Shown: one piece after another, positions 13,076-25,898 of the stretch | Layout of the letters: each line of letters starts with the position of its first letter | How positions within the stretch are numbered: position 1 is the first letter of the stretch | Source: Microcebus murinus | Lineage: Eukaryota > Chordata > Mammalia > Primates > Cheirogaleidae | NCBI RefSeq assembly: GCF_040939455.1 | Contig: NC_134108.1 | Span: forward strand, 18,691,501 to 18,755,500 | Direction: 5' to 3' | DNA length: 64,000 nucleotides | The notes under the pieces: model-generated | What the model was told of the DNA's origin: nothing | Databases searched by the model: none | The model's input: the letters and a program-made list of their open reading frames with translations, nothing else | Made by a program: the position numbers and the translations under genes

Positions 13076-13264
13076 CAGACAGGTGGGGAACCTGCACCCT
13101 GGGGCCACATGAGTGGTGCCTTTTGACTGAATTTCAAATCTTACAGAACAAATCCTTTTATTATACGGATGCTTTTATTAAAAGTTTAGATTTGGTCGAG
13201 GGACAGCACTCAGGGATCTGAAGGGCCACATGTAGCCTTGAGGCTGCAGGTTCCCCACCCTTTT
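13076..13264. mobile_element. Short hAT MITE with terminal inverted repeats
   Basis: The left end 'aggtggggaacctgca' (13081-13096) and right end 'tgcaggttccccaccc' (13245-13260) are inverted copies. The interior 'ggccacatgtagcc' also mirrors the left 'ggggccacatgagt'. The length, about 190 bases, fits a non-autonomous hAT-Charlie relative. The exact family is not assigned. Confidence 0.7.
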
Positions 13265-13589
13265 ATTGCCTCATATAAAGTAATTTGTGAATCTGTTTTA
13301 AGCTCCCTATTGAATTAAATTCAGCAAGTATATATTTGAAAACATATTATGACCAAGCATAGCACAAGGTCGAAATTCTGGAGACGTCATGGACAAAACC
13401 TGAATCTTGCTTTTTGTGTTCTAAATTCTCAATAAATATTTTTGAGTGAATTAAAAGAATGAATAGAAAAATAGAGTCTGTTTAACCTATTTAAGTCTCA
13501 ATTTCCTCAACTATAAAAGATATGTACAGAAAATTACTTTTTTATTATTATCCCCATTTTATTGATTTATTTTGATTTTTTCTTTTGTT

Positions 13590-13703
13590 TTTTAAATTAA
13601 ATATCATAGTTGAGCATATTTTTAGGTTACATGTGATATTTTAATGCATGTATACAATGTGTAATGATCAAATCAAGGTAATTGGAATATCCATCACCTC
13701 AAA
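13590..13703 (-). mobile_element. Old L1 3' UTR fragment
   Basis: 'tgtataca', 'atgtgtaatgatcaaatcaa' and 'ggaatatccatcacctcaaa' match the reverse complement of L1MA-type 3' UTR. The younger L1 at 13704 interrupts or abuts it. Confidence 0.65.
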
Positions 13704-14275
13704 CATTTATTTTATTATTTTTTTTATTTCAGGCTATTATGAGGGTACAAATATTTTGGTTACATTTTATGTCTTTGCCTCCCCCAAGTGAAGGTCAGAG
13801 GCATGCCTTTCCCCTCTACAATGCTCACTGTGTCCTTTAGTTGTGAGTTTACCTCTCCCAACTCCCTAATCCCTGGAGAATATTACTACCAAGTAAGTGC
13901 CACAGTGTTATTCAGTTAGTGCCAATTTGATGGTGAGTACAAGTGGAGCCTATTCTTCCAATTTTTGATACCTCACTTTGGACAATTGGCTCAAGCTCAA
14001 TCCAGGAAGATATAAGAAGTGCTAGAGATACCTCAAAGAGCTAAAAATAGAAATACCATTTGATCCAGCAATAGCACTATTAGGCATCTACCCAAAAGAG
14101 TAAAAGATATTCTATAATAAAGATATCTGAATGTTTATGGCAGCACAATTCACTATTGCAAGGATGCGGAAACAACCCAAGTGCCTGTCAATTCATGAGT
14201 AGATTATTAAAGTTTGGTATATGTATACAATGGAATATTACTCAATTATAAGAAACGACAGAAAAATACTTTTTA
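13704..14275 (-). mobile_element. Lemur L1 3' end with 5' inversion (twin-priming structure)
   Basis: Poly-T and 'ttatgagggtacaaatattt' start the 3' end on the minus strand, which extends through the 3' UTR to about 13977 and reaches the end of ORF2. From about 13978 the strand switches: + strand 'accatttgatccagcaatag', 'ggcatctacccaaaagagta' and 'caatggaatattactcaatt' are ORF2 in forward orientation. The two segments are nearly adjacent parts of one L1, with about 60 bases lost between them. I could not find a clear target-site duplication. Confidence 0.8.
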
Positions 14276-14439
14276 AACGAGGGATATATAAAACGTTTTA
14301 TCTTGAGCCTAGTGATGGACAATTGAGAACTGTGTTGAGAAGAACTATGCTACTGAATCTTGGAGAAAGGGTATCCTAAGTGAATCGGCCATGTCTAGAC
14401 ACATACTTGTCATTCCTGTTGTAAACATAAAACCTTGAG

Positions 14440-14745
14440 CTTATTCATTCAAAAAGTATCTATTGCAAATCCCTTGGATGTCAGACACTGTTCTAGACTC
14501 TGAAAATGCAAGAGTGTCCTGTTAGTAGGTGAGGCTAACAAGAAATATGTAAAGAATTGCATAAATGAGATAATTTCCAAGAGTAGTAAACAGCATAACA
14601 TAAATAAAACAAATCAATAGGATAGAATGTGAGAGGGGAAGGGTAATATTGTAGATAAAGGACTTCCTAAGGAAATGACATTTGAACTAAGGCCTGAATG
14701 AAAAGAAACAGCCAGCCACAAAGATATCTGGATTTCAGCCTGAGG
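14440..14745 (-). mobile_element. L2 fragment
   Basis: 'ttattcattcaaaaagtatc', 'gtcagacactgttctagact', 'ggacttcctaaggaaatgac' and 'atttgaactaaggcctgaat' follow the reverse-oriented 3' part of L2. Confidence 0.75.
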
Positions 14746-15096
14746 AAACAGCCAACACCAAGACCTTAATTAGGGGACGTTCTCCAGGATGGCAAAGAGG
14801 CTCATGGCTGAATGTGGGGAAGGATGGGGTGGGTGATGCTAGATGATGCCAGTCCAGGCTTGCCCTTTACATCTGCAATGCCAGATCCACTCTCTACTCC
14901 CTTCTCTTTCTGCTTCCAGATCCTTCTCCCCATGGGAAGGGATGTGGACATCTCAGCCTGCTTTCCAGCCTCCATCAGAGCTCCTGAAGCTGGAGCTGGG
15001 CATCTACAGGCTCTAAAGCTCTCTAGATAATTCTCAGGAGCATCCAAAAATGAATTGTTGCTCTAAGAAAAAAATAAAAACTTAAGATACAAACTA

Positions 15097-15428
<332 letters not shown>

Positions 15429-15573
15429 AAGATACAAACTAAAGAGAGAATGAATTTGTGGTCCATAAAAGACTAAGAAAGGGGAATGTATAATAGTAAA
15501 GTAAATACAATGTTGACCAAAAAAAGTTTAGCTACAGAAATCACCCCAAATCTCTAATTCCTTCCCTCAGACA

Positions 15574-15611
15574 AAATATATATATATATATGTATATACA
15601 CACATATATAT
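15574..15611. repeat. (AT)/(GTATAC) alternating microsatellite
   Basis: 'aaatatatatatatatatg' runs into 'tatatacacacatatatat'. Confidence 0.85.
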
Positions 15612-16479
15612 CTTTTCCTCATAGCCTCACAACTCTGAGAAACAATTTCTACTTTACAACAATTTAGTTCAATTAATATTTGCAGTATATGTGCAAGGAG
15701 TTATTCTAGAAGCTGTAAGAATCACAAAAAAGATAAGCTTTAGCCTATCCAGGAAAGTTACAATCAGCACTGCAAATGTCTACATTCAGCTTCATGATCT
15801 TGTTGCTATGACTTCAGCCTACCCCAACCCTGTGCATCCAGTATTTCCTCCCCAGTGCCCTTTCAGATGGTACCCTTGTACATAACAGAAGCCATTAATT
15901 TATATAAACCAAGATTATATAAGTATGCCTAGGAAATGATAGTGATGGTGATTAAAGATGATCATCAGGGACCTTCAGGAAATTCTATGCATGTGTTCAT
16001 AGCTAAAACACACTAAAAATTATGAAATACAAATAACATTTGATGTCCTCCAACTGTCCTGTGTAGGACTGGCTCTCCTCTGCAGGCACCACTCTGCCAT
16101 GTTCATCCTGAACACTTATCTGAAAACCCTGAGATTATAACTGATAATAGCTTTAAGTAATACACTTTCCAAAGGTACCGTCTTTTATCAGGAGCATATT
16201 AAGCATCCAAAATTTCCTGGATGAAAAGTAGTTAAGGGAGGGAATCTGTTAAATCCCTAAGGGTTCTATAGGCATCCCTCAGATTATTCTCTATATGGAA
16301 CCTCCTCTTTTTCCCTCTACCAATAAATTCCATGCTGGCTGTAGTGGATCTCTGCAAAAGATCTAGGATGAGAGCACAGAGGGGAAGAAAGTGACTCTCA
16401 ATAGAAGCTAACCAAAGTACAATATACCATAGCAGACCACCACTTTATTAGCCTGTATGTATGTGCATATGTATTCTAT

Positions 16480-16670
16480 TGAGTTCTTACTCTCATCTTG
16501 TTAACTGCATGAGAAGTAAGTACAATTATAATCTCTGGTTTGCATATTTGAGGAGTAGGTTTAGAGATGTTGAGTGACTTTCTTAAAGTCACACAACTTA
16601 ATATGATAAAGATGGCATAAGCAGATCTGCCTGACTCCAGAAGCCTCCTTCTTAACCACTAATCCCCTCC
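16480..16670 (-). mobile_element. MIR SINE fragment
   Basis: 'gactttcttaaagtcacaca' and 'ctgactccagaagcctcctt', followed by 'cttaaccact', are reverse-oriented MIR. Confidence 0.7.
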
Positions 16671-17779
16671 CCTTCATGCCCATGCTTTCTATTGTGTGTC
16701 TGCTTGAATTGTAACTACAAATGGAGGAACCAAAATTTAAAAGTCTCATCGCTCGCTTGGTAAGCCAAAATCATTGGTAGGTCCCTCCCAGGAAGGGATC
16801 AGCATTGCTTTGTTACTAAGACATTGAGCCTATGTGCCCCTCCTCATAGAATCACAGGTTCTCAGGTTTAGGGGCTTATATGGCTCAATCAAATGAGTCT
16901 GATATCTGAATTCCTCCTAAAAACAACAATAACAAAAAAGATAAAAATAAAAAAACTAAGAATCTCACAACCATGTGCCTATAATCACACTAGGGACCAG
17001 ATAAGAGAGGATGGCTTCTACATGAACTAATGCTATACTAGAAAATCAACTGGTAGTATGTACATTCTGCTTTTGAGAATGAGTCAGTTAAGAGGATTGT
17101 CAAAGTTAAAAATGTAGTAAACTCCCCAGCACTACAGCCGTGAAAATTTCCAGAGAGAGCCTAAAGCTTTTCTTTCCCTTTACTCACTGAAAAAATCTAT
17201 CGTTTATAGAAATATGGGTGTGTTTGGTTTTTTTTGGGGGGGGGGGCTTTCTTTGTAATTACAGGATTTTTCTGGATACATAAAAAATGAAGGCATGTCT
17301 TTTCATCATCATTTACAGGAGTTACTATATTTGAAGGTTTTTCTAGAAGGATCAGATGTGCTTTAAAATAAATCAATGTGTAGCCATCTCTCACCCTCTA
17401 TAATATCTCCCTCTCTCTGTCACTGTGAGGCCAAAGACAAGCGAGCTTTACAGTAGAACTGTCTTTTCCTGAGAGACACACATTTCAAACCATGAATTGA
17501 AAAGAAAAGGAAGACCTAGTATGCATTTATTTTATTCTTTTCCGAAGTAGTAATAGGCTGGGCTGTGTGGTTCTCCTGTTTGACAAGAACAGATGTGTTG
17601 GATGCAATATGGCTCTAGGACCTGCATTTTTTAAGATATTGCCTGACTCATGGTAATATAGTCTTTGCACTGGTTATTTACATTTTCCTTACTCATTTAA
17701 ATAGAACTTCAAAATTCTGTCAATATTTAGCTCAAAACTCATAAGCCTGGTAAGTATCTCAGTGGCTCCTTATACAGGA
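16671..17779. other. Intronic stretch without recognised elements
   Basis: Contains a T8-G12 homopolymer pair at about 17229-17248. No repeat or coding signal recognised. Confidence 0.5.
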
Positions 17780-17998
17780 AATTATAAGTGATCAAACATT
17801 TGGGCTTAGAAACAAGACTGGGTTTTAACTCTGGTTCAGTCACTTTTTACCTGTGTAACTTAGGGAATCATTTTTAAACTTTCCAAAATAATAATCATAC
17901 CTACCTACTTTATAAGGTTAGTGGAAGGACCAAATGAAGTAATGTACATAAAACAATCACACAGTGACTGGCACACAACAAATGCTCAATCAATAATA
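17780..17998 (+). mobile_element. MIR SINE
   Basis: 'gggttttaactctggttcag', 'acctgtgtaacttagggaat', 'atacctacctactttataag' and 'gcacacaacaaatgctcaat' follow MIR in forward order over nearly its whole length. Confidence 0.8.
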
Positions 17999-18003
17999 AC
18001 AGC

Positions 18004-18530
18004 GATATTGGTCAGAGTTCTCCAGAGAGACAGAACCAATGGGAAAAAGAGAGAGAGAAATATGGATGACGGGGTTATTAGGGAAATTGGCTCATGTGAC
18101 CATAGGGACTGAGAAGTTCCATAATATCTGCAAGCTCAAGAACCAGGGAAGTTTGTGGCATGGCTCAGTCCAACTCCAAAGGCCTGAGAACAAGGGAAAC
18201 TGATGATATAATTCTCAGACTGAGACCAAAGACCTGAGGGGCCACTTGTGCAAGCCCTGGAGTTCAATATCTGGAAACCTGGATTTCTGATGTCCAAGGG
18301 CAGGATAAGAAGGGGGTCTCAGCTCTAGTTCTATCCAGGCCCTCGGCCTACTACATGGTGCCTACCCACTTTGGACAAGGGTGGATCTTCCCTACTCAGC
18401 CCACTGATTCAAATGCCTATCTCTTCTTGAAATATCCTCACAGACATACCCAGAAATAATACTCTACCATCTATCTGGGTATTCCTTAATCTAGTCAAGT
18501 TGTCGCCTAAAATTAATCATCACAAAAGCA
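18004..18530 (-). mobile_element. MLT2-type ERVL LTR (solo)
   Basis: 'ggtcagagttctccagagag', 'cagaaccaatggg', 'aaattggctcatgtgac', 'cccactgattcaaatgccta', 'cacagacatacccagaaata' and the end 'taaaattaatcatcaca' match the reverse complement of an MLT2 LTR. No internal retroviral sequence is attached. Confidence 0.85.
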
Positions 18531-18726
18531 GACACCTGAGTTATATTATCTTTTATGAGTAGAAGGTGGTAGGTCACATGGTGAGGAAAGGGGAAAGGTT
18601 GAGCAATTAATTGTCCAATAACAGATGAGAATCAGTTGCACCATAAAGACTAATTTTTTTCAACACATGAAGCAAGTGCCTAAACTTAGAGCAGGTTTTA
18701 CAATATAATAAACTTAGAAGAACTGT

Positions 18727-19171
18727 ATTAGTTTTCTAGGGCTGCTAAGCAAAGTACCACAAACTGAGTGGCTTAAACAACAGAAATTTATCATCTCACA
18801 GTTATGGAGGCTAAAATCTGAAATCAAGGTGTTCACAGGACTAGTTCTTCCTGGGGACTGTAAGGAAGAATCTGTTCCAGGCCTCTCTCCTAGCTTCTGG
18901 TGTTTTCTGGCAATCTTTGCACACCTTGGCTTATAGATGCATCATCCCAATCTCTGTCTTCATCTTCACATGGTGATCTTCCTGTGTGCATGTCTCTTTC
19001 TGTGTCCAAATTTCTCCTTTTTATAAGTATACCAGGCATGTTGGATTGCGGCCCATCCTAATAACCTCATTTGAGCTTGATCACCTCTATCCAAATAAGG
19101 TCATATTCTCAGATACTGGGCATTAGGATTCAACTTATCTTTTGAGGGGGTACACAATTTAACCCATAACA
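18727..19171 (-). mobile_element. MLT1-type MaLR LTR (solo)
   Basis: It begins 'tgtattagttttctagggct', continues 'tggcttaaacaacagaaatt' and 'tatcatctcacagttatgga', and ends 'cacaatttaacccataaca'. This is the full reverse complement of an MLT1 LTR. It is solo: no internal region follows. Confidence 0.9.
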
Positions 19172-20695
19172 AGAACATATGGCAAGAACAAGAATTACAT
19201 TTAAAACATTTTTTGAAAGCATATGTTTTAATATGGCTTTTCTTGAACCACTCAAAAAATTCAAGAGAAAAATACTTTTTTTAAACTCTTAAGTACCACA
19301 TTTGTGTCCAAATGATATTATTATGGCATCGAGAATACACCTCTCTTCATAAAGGTAGGGCACACTCAGTGTTTTAATAGATTCTTTTTAGAGAAACAGG
19401 AAGCCAAAGGATTTCAATAACAGGGCCAGCCCAAGTGCCTATGAGATAACCTTTCAGCAGAACCACCATTTGGTTATTCATTCAACAAATATTAATACTA
19501 ATCAAGCACTTTATGCTTAATGTCATGTCAGACCTTATAGAGACATGGAGGAAATAAGGTATGTGCCATATAGAGTGTTTTACCTACACAGAAAGAGGTG
19601 AATTATGTTTCTTGTTTTGTATGCCTTAAAAGTTGATGAGGCATGGTCTCTAATGGATCCAGAATGTGTGTTCTCCAAGACTGATTTCCAGGAATCCATG
19701 CATACTATCAAGGAGTGGCAGAAGGTGTGATCTTGCCATGTCACCAAGGGTGGCATCATGGCTAAGTGTCAGGTGGGAAATATGCCTGTCATATGCCATC
19801 TTTGACATGAAAAACAATTCACATTTTTACTCAACTGCCATCCCCGAGGTTATAACCATTCCTCTAGATTAAGATTTGGCCCTGATAAATATGAACAATA
19901 ATCTCCAATTCAATAAATATCAGACTGAATTCTCCACTAGATAAATACCATAGAGAAGTACACTGCAAAAGGCAGAGAACATAACCTCCCTACATGCAGA
20001 AGTGAAGCAAAGTTATCCATGCATGATGCTGGAGAGGATGGCAGCTTTGGGTGACAGGTGGCACGCCTCTCCGCCAAGAAGAAGGCGTTGCTCCTGGCAG
20101 TTTTTTTAACTGAGGCATGTGACCTAAGTAGTGGCATTTCACAGCTGAGAAACCAGCTTGTGATATGCCTTTTGCTTCACTGAGAGGCGGGCCACATGTC
20201 CACAGAGGCTGCAACTCTAGCTGCAAAACATTGCAATATGTTTGCCTGCATCCTTCCTAAAATCAAATATTTATGTTGCTCCGGAAATGTAAATGGACTT
20301 TATGATTAGTGACATTTTGCCTGACAAACAAAGAAGGTGACTTCCTTACAAAGGTGTTACTTTCTAGAACAAATGCTACAAAAAAGAAAAAAAGTTCCAG
20401 AAAAGTGAGTGGGCAGGAAAAGTTAAAAATAAGTCACTATTTATCAGTCCTTGGTAGAAATTTGCAAAAGAGGGTCTACTCTATTTTGACTAACATAGCA
20501 GATGGAAGACAAATTCAAATTCTAACATTCTGAGCACTCTGACATTTGGGTGCATGTTTTCAGCCATTCTTCCACAAATCTTCTCTAGGTGCCTTCTACT
20601 TCAGACAAATTAAACAGCTCACCATTACCCATATACCTGTTAGCACTCTACTCAGGGCCGTTATTCACATGATTTTGTTCATGTGATATTCTGTA
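19172..20695. other. Intronic stretch without recognised features
   Basis: Mixed composition, with a slightly GC-richer part at about 19980-20230. I see no repeat family and no coding frame with support. Confidence 0.5.
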
Positions 20696-20699
20696 TCCA

Positions 20700-20900
20700 T
20701 CTAGCTCTGCATTTGCAAGACTAGCTATCATTAAGACTCAGTTCTAATGCCACTTATTCCAAGATACCTACCTGATATCCCCAGCTAGAAGTAATCAGTT
20801 CCTCCCTTGAAACTCTATACCCTCTCACGTAGATATGGCAATAATCATGTCTCTATCTCTCCTTGTGGAATATAAGCAATGACAAGAACTGCAGGGTATC
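20700..20900 (+). mobile_element. Possible L2 fragment
   Basis: 'catgtctctatctctccttg' and 'gtggaatataagcaatgaca', preceded by 'aatgccacttattccaagat', resemble the L2 section upstream of the 3' end. Confidence 0.45.
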
Positions 20901-21439
20901 AATAAAATCTGGAAACATAGAGAATATTATTTTACTGTATTATAGCATAATATTTATATAATTTCTTACAGACATTTATGTTACCAAACTTTATTAACAT
21001 CTGAACACCTGGATTTATTTTTTATACCTGATGCCTGACACACTGTTTAATGATTAGTAGAAACTGTGGTTGATATGAAGCTGAGGCTTACCCTTCAAGC
21101 CAACCTACAAAGGCTAATGACAGAAGAAATCAGATAGTAGACAGATCATGTGAAGATCAGGAAAGGCTCCAGAAATTGTAGAGAGCAAAAGCCATACTAC
21201 GATGACAGTCATGCATCATGTAGTAACTAGCTGTGTGCAACCTCAGGTAAGTTCCCTAAGCTCTAATTTCCCTTTTCAAATCAGGGACTCTTTCATCATA
21301 AAAATCTATCATTTACAATAAATTCTGAATAGTCATGGCTGCTTTATAACTTTCTGAGAAATTTAGAGGACAGGAGGCAAATATTAATAGTGAAAATGAG
21401 AAAATAATAATATAAGCTATGGTTGAATATAATGCAACT

Positions 21440-21655
21440 AATTGTATTATATAAAAGTGTACAGTTTTCCAAGCACTTCCACATTGGCTCATCTGGTCCT
21501 CAAAGGAAGCTTAGGAGAAAGGCATGACAGACTCTTCACAGAGGAGAAGACAGACTTCATTGACTTGTCCAGAGTGATAGGGTAGTCAATAGAGGAGGTG
21601 AAATCAAACCCAGGTCCTCCTGCTCAGAACACTTCCCACTGCACATGGGCACTGA
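21440..21655 (-). mobile_element. MIR SINE fragment
   Basis: 'cattggctcatctggtcctc', 'acttgtccagagtgataggg' and 'gaaatcaaacccaggtcctc' are reverse-oriented MIR. Confidence 0.65.
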
Positions 21656-22084
21656 AGTCTAAAGAGAATAGAAAGTACTGGATACCAACATTCATACAAA
21701 GGAAGAGAATGAAAAAAAATTAATATCTGGGAGTTTTACTAGGCAGTAAATGTAATGATTTTTTTCCTCAATTATTAGAAAGGTAAAAGGTGAAGAGTGA
21801 TATTGAGTCTACTCATAAAACATGCAATTAAGTGGATTTTCCTGCTATATTCCAATTTTATGAGAAAGAAGCAAATAAAAATAATTTATAAAGAATTTAG
21901 TAAAAATTCAAAATTTTCAAGGTTGTTGTTTTTTGGAAATTGAATACATAGCCCTACTACCTTGTTTCATTTACATTCATAGTAATAGGCAATAAGAATT
22001 GACGTGAAGCCCTACAAGCTCTTGCATCATCAAACTCCTTACTAAGGCAGCAAAAAGGCATTTGAAACAAAAGTCCTTCATATT

Positions 22085-22210
22085 TAATTTGATTGAATAT
22101 TTATTGAGTGCCGATAGTGTGCAAAAGTCCTGTTCTAATTGCGCGAGATACATCAGTGAACAAAACAAAACTAAGATCTCATCCTCTAGCAGTTTATATT
22201 CCACCAGGTG
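22085..22210 (-). mobile_element. L2 3'-end fragment
   Basis: 'ttgaatatttattgagtgcc', 'acatcagtgaacaaaacaaa' and 'cagtttatattccacc' follow the reverse-oriented L2 3' end. Confidence 0.75.
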
Positions 22211-22431
22211 AGATATTCTGTTGGGGCAGGATATGCTAATGAGAGAAGGCATTCATGTAATCAGAAATTTGATTAACAACAGTACTACTTTCAACAATTA
22301 TTCAGATTAGCTAATGCATATTTTTTGAGATTAAAAAAATGCTTTTATTATAAGATTATAATGAAATTAGTGAGAGTTTGAATTTTATTCTGACTTTAAT
22401 ACAATGATAGTATCTGAAGAAACTGTCAACT

Positions 22432-22530
22432 TTTTTTAATTCAGGATATTCTGGGGGTACAAACATTTTGGTTACATGTAATGTGTTTGCCTCACCCAAG
22501 CCACGGCTACAAGCACACTATATGAGAGGA
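22432..22530 (-). mobile_element. L1 3' tail (separate, upstream insertion)
   Basis: A T run, 'aattcaggatattctggggg' and 'tacaaacattttggttacat' are the reverse complement of the lemur L1 tail. It lies left of, and is independent from, the target duplication of the next L1. Confidence 0.75.
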
Positions 22531-22580
22531 GGATACACTAATGCACATTTTTACAAATCGTTGAGCATAAGAAATGAATA

Positions 22581-23160
22581 AAGTGACTTTTGATCTTTTG
22601 GGTAGATGCCCAGTAGTGGAATTGCTGGATCAAATGGTACATCTACTTGTATCGCTTTGAGGTATCTCCGTATTGCTTTCCACAGAGGTTTAACGTTTAT
22701 AGCAGCACAATTCACAATTGCAAAGCTATGGAAACAACCCAAGTGTCCATCAATTCATGAGTGGATTAATAAAATGTGGTATATGTATACCATGGAATAC
22801 CACTCAGCTTTAAGAAACAATGGTGATATAGTGCCTCTCGTATATTCCTGGATACAGCTGGAACCCATTCTACTAAGTGAAGTATCTCAAGAATGGAAAA
22901 AACAGCACCACATGTACTCACCAGCAAATTGGTATTAACGGATCAACACCTAAGTGGACATATAGGAGTAACATTTATCAGGTATCGGGAGGGTGGGAGT
23001 GGGGAGGAGGGGATGGGTGTATACAACCACAAAGAGTAAGGTGTACAACGTTTTGGGGATGGACATGCTTGAAGCTCTTACTCAAGGGGGGTGGGGGGCA
23101 TGGGCAATATAAGTAACCTTAACACTTGTACCCCCATAATATGCTAAAATTAAAAAAAAA
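22581..23160 (+). mobile_element. Lemur L1 with 5' inversion and intact target duplication
   Basis: The target duplication GAAATGAATA is at 22571-22580 and 23161-23170. From 22581 to about 22688 the ORF2 sequence lies on the minus strand (reads VPFDPAIPLLGIYPKDQKSL). From about 22693 it lies on the plus strand (reads FIAAQFTIAKLWKQPKC, EWINKMWYMYTMEYHSALRN and SEVSQEWKKQHHMYSP), followed by the 3' UTR and poly(A). The two parts are adjacent in ORF2, so this is one insertion made by twin priming. The retained ORF2 is only the extreme C-terminus. Confidence 0.93.
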
Positions 23161-23355
23161 GAAATGAATAGATAAATATCATGGTATAATTTCCTAAATA
23201 TGCACAATTTATAAGCCATTTTCTGCCATTTGAGGAGCATAAAACACTGCCTTTAGACATATATAAATGACTGTGAAGGCAATCATTCATAAATATGTGA
23301 GAAAGCATGTACAATACACTATCAAAAGAAGTGCATTATCATAAAAGACCTCCAG

Positions 23356-23512
23356 AGGTTCTGTTTATATCATGACCCAGGGACCAGCAGCATCAACAGC
23401 CCCTGAAAGCCTGGTAGAAATGCAGACTTTCAGGCCCACCCAGACCTACTGAATCAGCATCTACAATTTAACAAGTTCCCTGGTGATTTTAATGCACACT
23501 AAAGTTTGAGAA
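23356..23512 (-). mobile_element. MER5A hAT-Charlie MITE
   Basis: 'gggaccagcagcatcaacag', 'gtagaaatgcagactttcag', 'cagacctactgaatcagcat' and 'cacactaaagtttgagaag' are the reverse complement of MER5A. Confidence 0.85.
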
Positions 23513-23520
23513 GACTCCTC

Positions 23521-25429
23521 TAGTGCATTCCTCGGCACCTAAGAGAGCCTAAAAATAACGTACTGAAAAGAAGAATCTAAGAACTTCAAATATTAATCAC
23601 TCACTTAATATTTTTTTCATTTTTTAAGAAGTAATTTATTTTCAGGTAAGATTTTACTTTTAAAATGGCAGATCAAGAATATTACATACTAAACTTTCCT
23701 TCAGCATGTATCAACATAGAAGAAAAAGATGAAATTTGCCTTTTCATGGTTTCAAACCCTGACTTTCTTGCCAAAAACAAAGGATAAATCATCCCTCACA
23801 TGTATTATTATATAGTGCCTCCCTCTACTCTCTGCGATTTAATGACCACCTATTAGCAGGATTAAAAGATATAGGGTGTCCTTTAGTGTCTCATCCTACA
23901 TCAAGCTCAGTTTCCCAAGTTAAAGCATGCTGCCCTTAGCTCAAAGAAGAATGAAGTAGAAGACAGTATCCTAGGTATTGCACCTACCTAGAACACACAG
24001 CAAAACCAGCCACCAGACTACAAGCAATTTGGGTCTGGAAGGCACGTGAAGAAAACACCAGATAAAGTTAGAAAGTGGCCAAAAAACTAGCTCATTCTCC
24101 ATGTGTCCCTGAATAGTCACTTTACAAACAGATTTCTTTTTCCCAGATTTTATTATTTTTATTTCAAGAATAAGAAGAGGAGAAAACAGGAAAGAAAGCT
24201 TACAAATACACAAATTCCAGTAGAGAGACAACTTTTTAGCCAAAATGAGGCAAAATATCCAAGCACAACCTCAAAGCAGGCCCCAGAATGCACTAAAGAA
24301 GGAAATGACAGCAATGGGCAGAGCATCTGATCCAGGACTCAGGACTTTTCTAACTTATCTGAAGGAGCACAATTCCCTTCTGTTATGTGACCAACACTCA
24401 AGGATTCTTTGGTACACACAAGGTATATAGAAAATTTTTCTTCCATCTTTAGCATGTTAAACTATTAATGTAAGATACCTCCTCCTTCCACAGTTTAAAA
24501 AAACTCTCAGCCTGTCATTACCATCTTCTTTATAACACATAGAAATTTCAGTAGGGATCTGTACCTACAGGGGGTCACTTCCAAATATATATATTAATGT
24601 CCTGTTTCCTCCCAAATTATAGTTGAGACATTTTACAATTATAAAAATAATGCTGTTGATGTGAAGTAAAAGAAGCTAATATCTACACACATAAGCTAGA
24701 ATATTTTCTGTGATTGAGAATTAAATTTAGTTTTGAGCTTCCTAGTGGGCAAGATTAAAACAGAAAACATAATATTATCACTACCAATTAAGATGAAACA
24801 AGTTATCTCTTCAAGAAAAACAAATGGTTTTGTAGAATTAAAATCTGAAAAGAATTTGTTTACAATGGACTTTATACCAGGGGAATTGAACAACACAAGC
24901 AATATCGTCAACAAAAAAATACATGAAAGTTTTAAAGCATTATTTATATTTCCAATCCTGGTTATGACTTTTAAGAAATGAAAAAAGAAAATGTATTAAT
25001 CTGCAATTTAGAAAAGGTGAAGGAGAAGCAAACAAAGTTAGGTATGAAATATTATGGAAACTTAGTCTTATGCAGACAGGATGATAATGATCTCTCAGAT
25101 GATATTCTTAAGTAATATCAATTTCCTTATCTGGCCTTTTGAAAGGATCTTAATAAAGGAAAATTCTAGTGTGTGATATCTGGTGGGCACCTGTTGGCCT
25201 ATGAAATTAACGAAAGAAAAATGCTGGTGTTTTGGACATTGGGCAGCAGGTGACCAAGTTAATGAACTGCTATGAAAGCTGAAATTCCTTGCTTTTATCT
25301 GGGGGCTGTATGCTACCGAAGAAATATCAGAACTATATAAACTAATGCTACTAGAAGTCATGGTTTCTCACTTGGGCCCTCCAAAAATCTGTTCTATTGG
25401 TATTTGACTGCTTCTTCTCCTCCAAGGTG
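23521..25429. other. Intronic stretch without recognised features
   Basis: AT-rich with several 60-90 codon chance frames, none with recognisable protein. No repeat identified with confidence. Confidence 0.5.
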
Positions 25430-25800
25430 TAATAGTCAAATTTCTGAAGGTCAAGGACAAAGAGAGGATCCTAAAAGCAGCAAGAGAGAAGAAGCAAATA
25501 ACATAAAGGAGCTTCAATTCTTTTGGCAACATACTTCTCAGCAGAAATCATACAGGCCAGGAGGGAGTGAAATGAAATATTCAAAGTGCTGAAGGAAAAA
25601 AATTTTCAACCAAGAATACTGTACCATCAATACATATAGAATAGATAAAAACTTTCTCAGACAGACAAAAACTAATGGATTTCATCACCATCAGACCAGT
25701 CCCAAAACAAATACTAAAGGGAGTTCTTCAGTCTGAAATCCAGTGAGACTACCATGCAATAAGAAAATCATCTGAAGGTATAAAATTCACTGGTAAAAGG
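25430..25800 (+). mobile_element. L1M/HAL1 ORF1 3' fragment
   Basis: 'atcctaaaagcagcaagaga', 'tatt' then 'caaagtgctgaaggaaaa', 'caaccaagaatactgtacc' and 'ctaaagggagttcttcagtc' follow the C-terminal part of an old L1 ORF1. The frame is broken. Confidence 0.8.
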
Positions 25801-25839
25801 GAGTATCCAGACAAATTCAGACATTCTAATACTGTAATT

Positions 25840-25898
25840 GAGGTATATAAATTACCCAGTCTTGGGCATTTTGTTATAGCAGCAAGAATGAAATAAGG
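25840..25898 (+). mobile_element. 3' end of a THE1/MST-type MaLR LTR
   Basis: 'aaattacccagtcttgggca' followed by 'ttttgttatagcagcaagaa' matches the last ~55 bases of this LTR family. Confidence 0.6.

Noticed and set aside
22606..22938. 110-codon frame as a gene
   Set aside because: It reads the inverted and direct halves of a truncated L1 ORF2.
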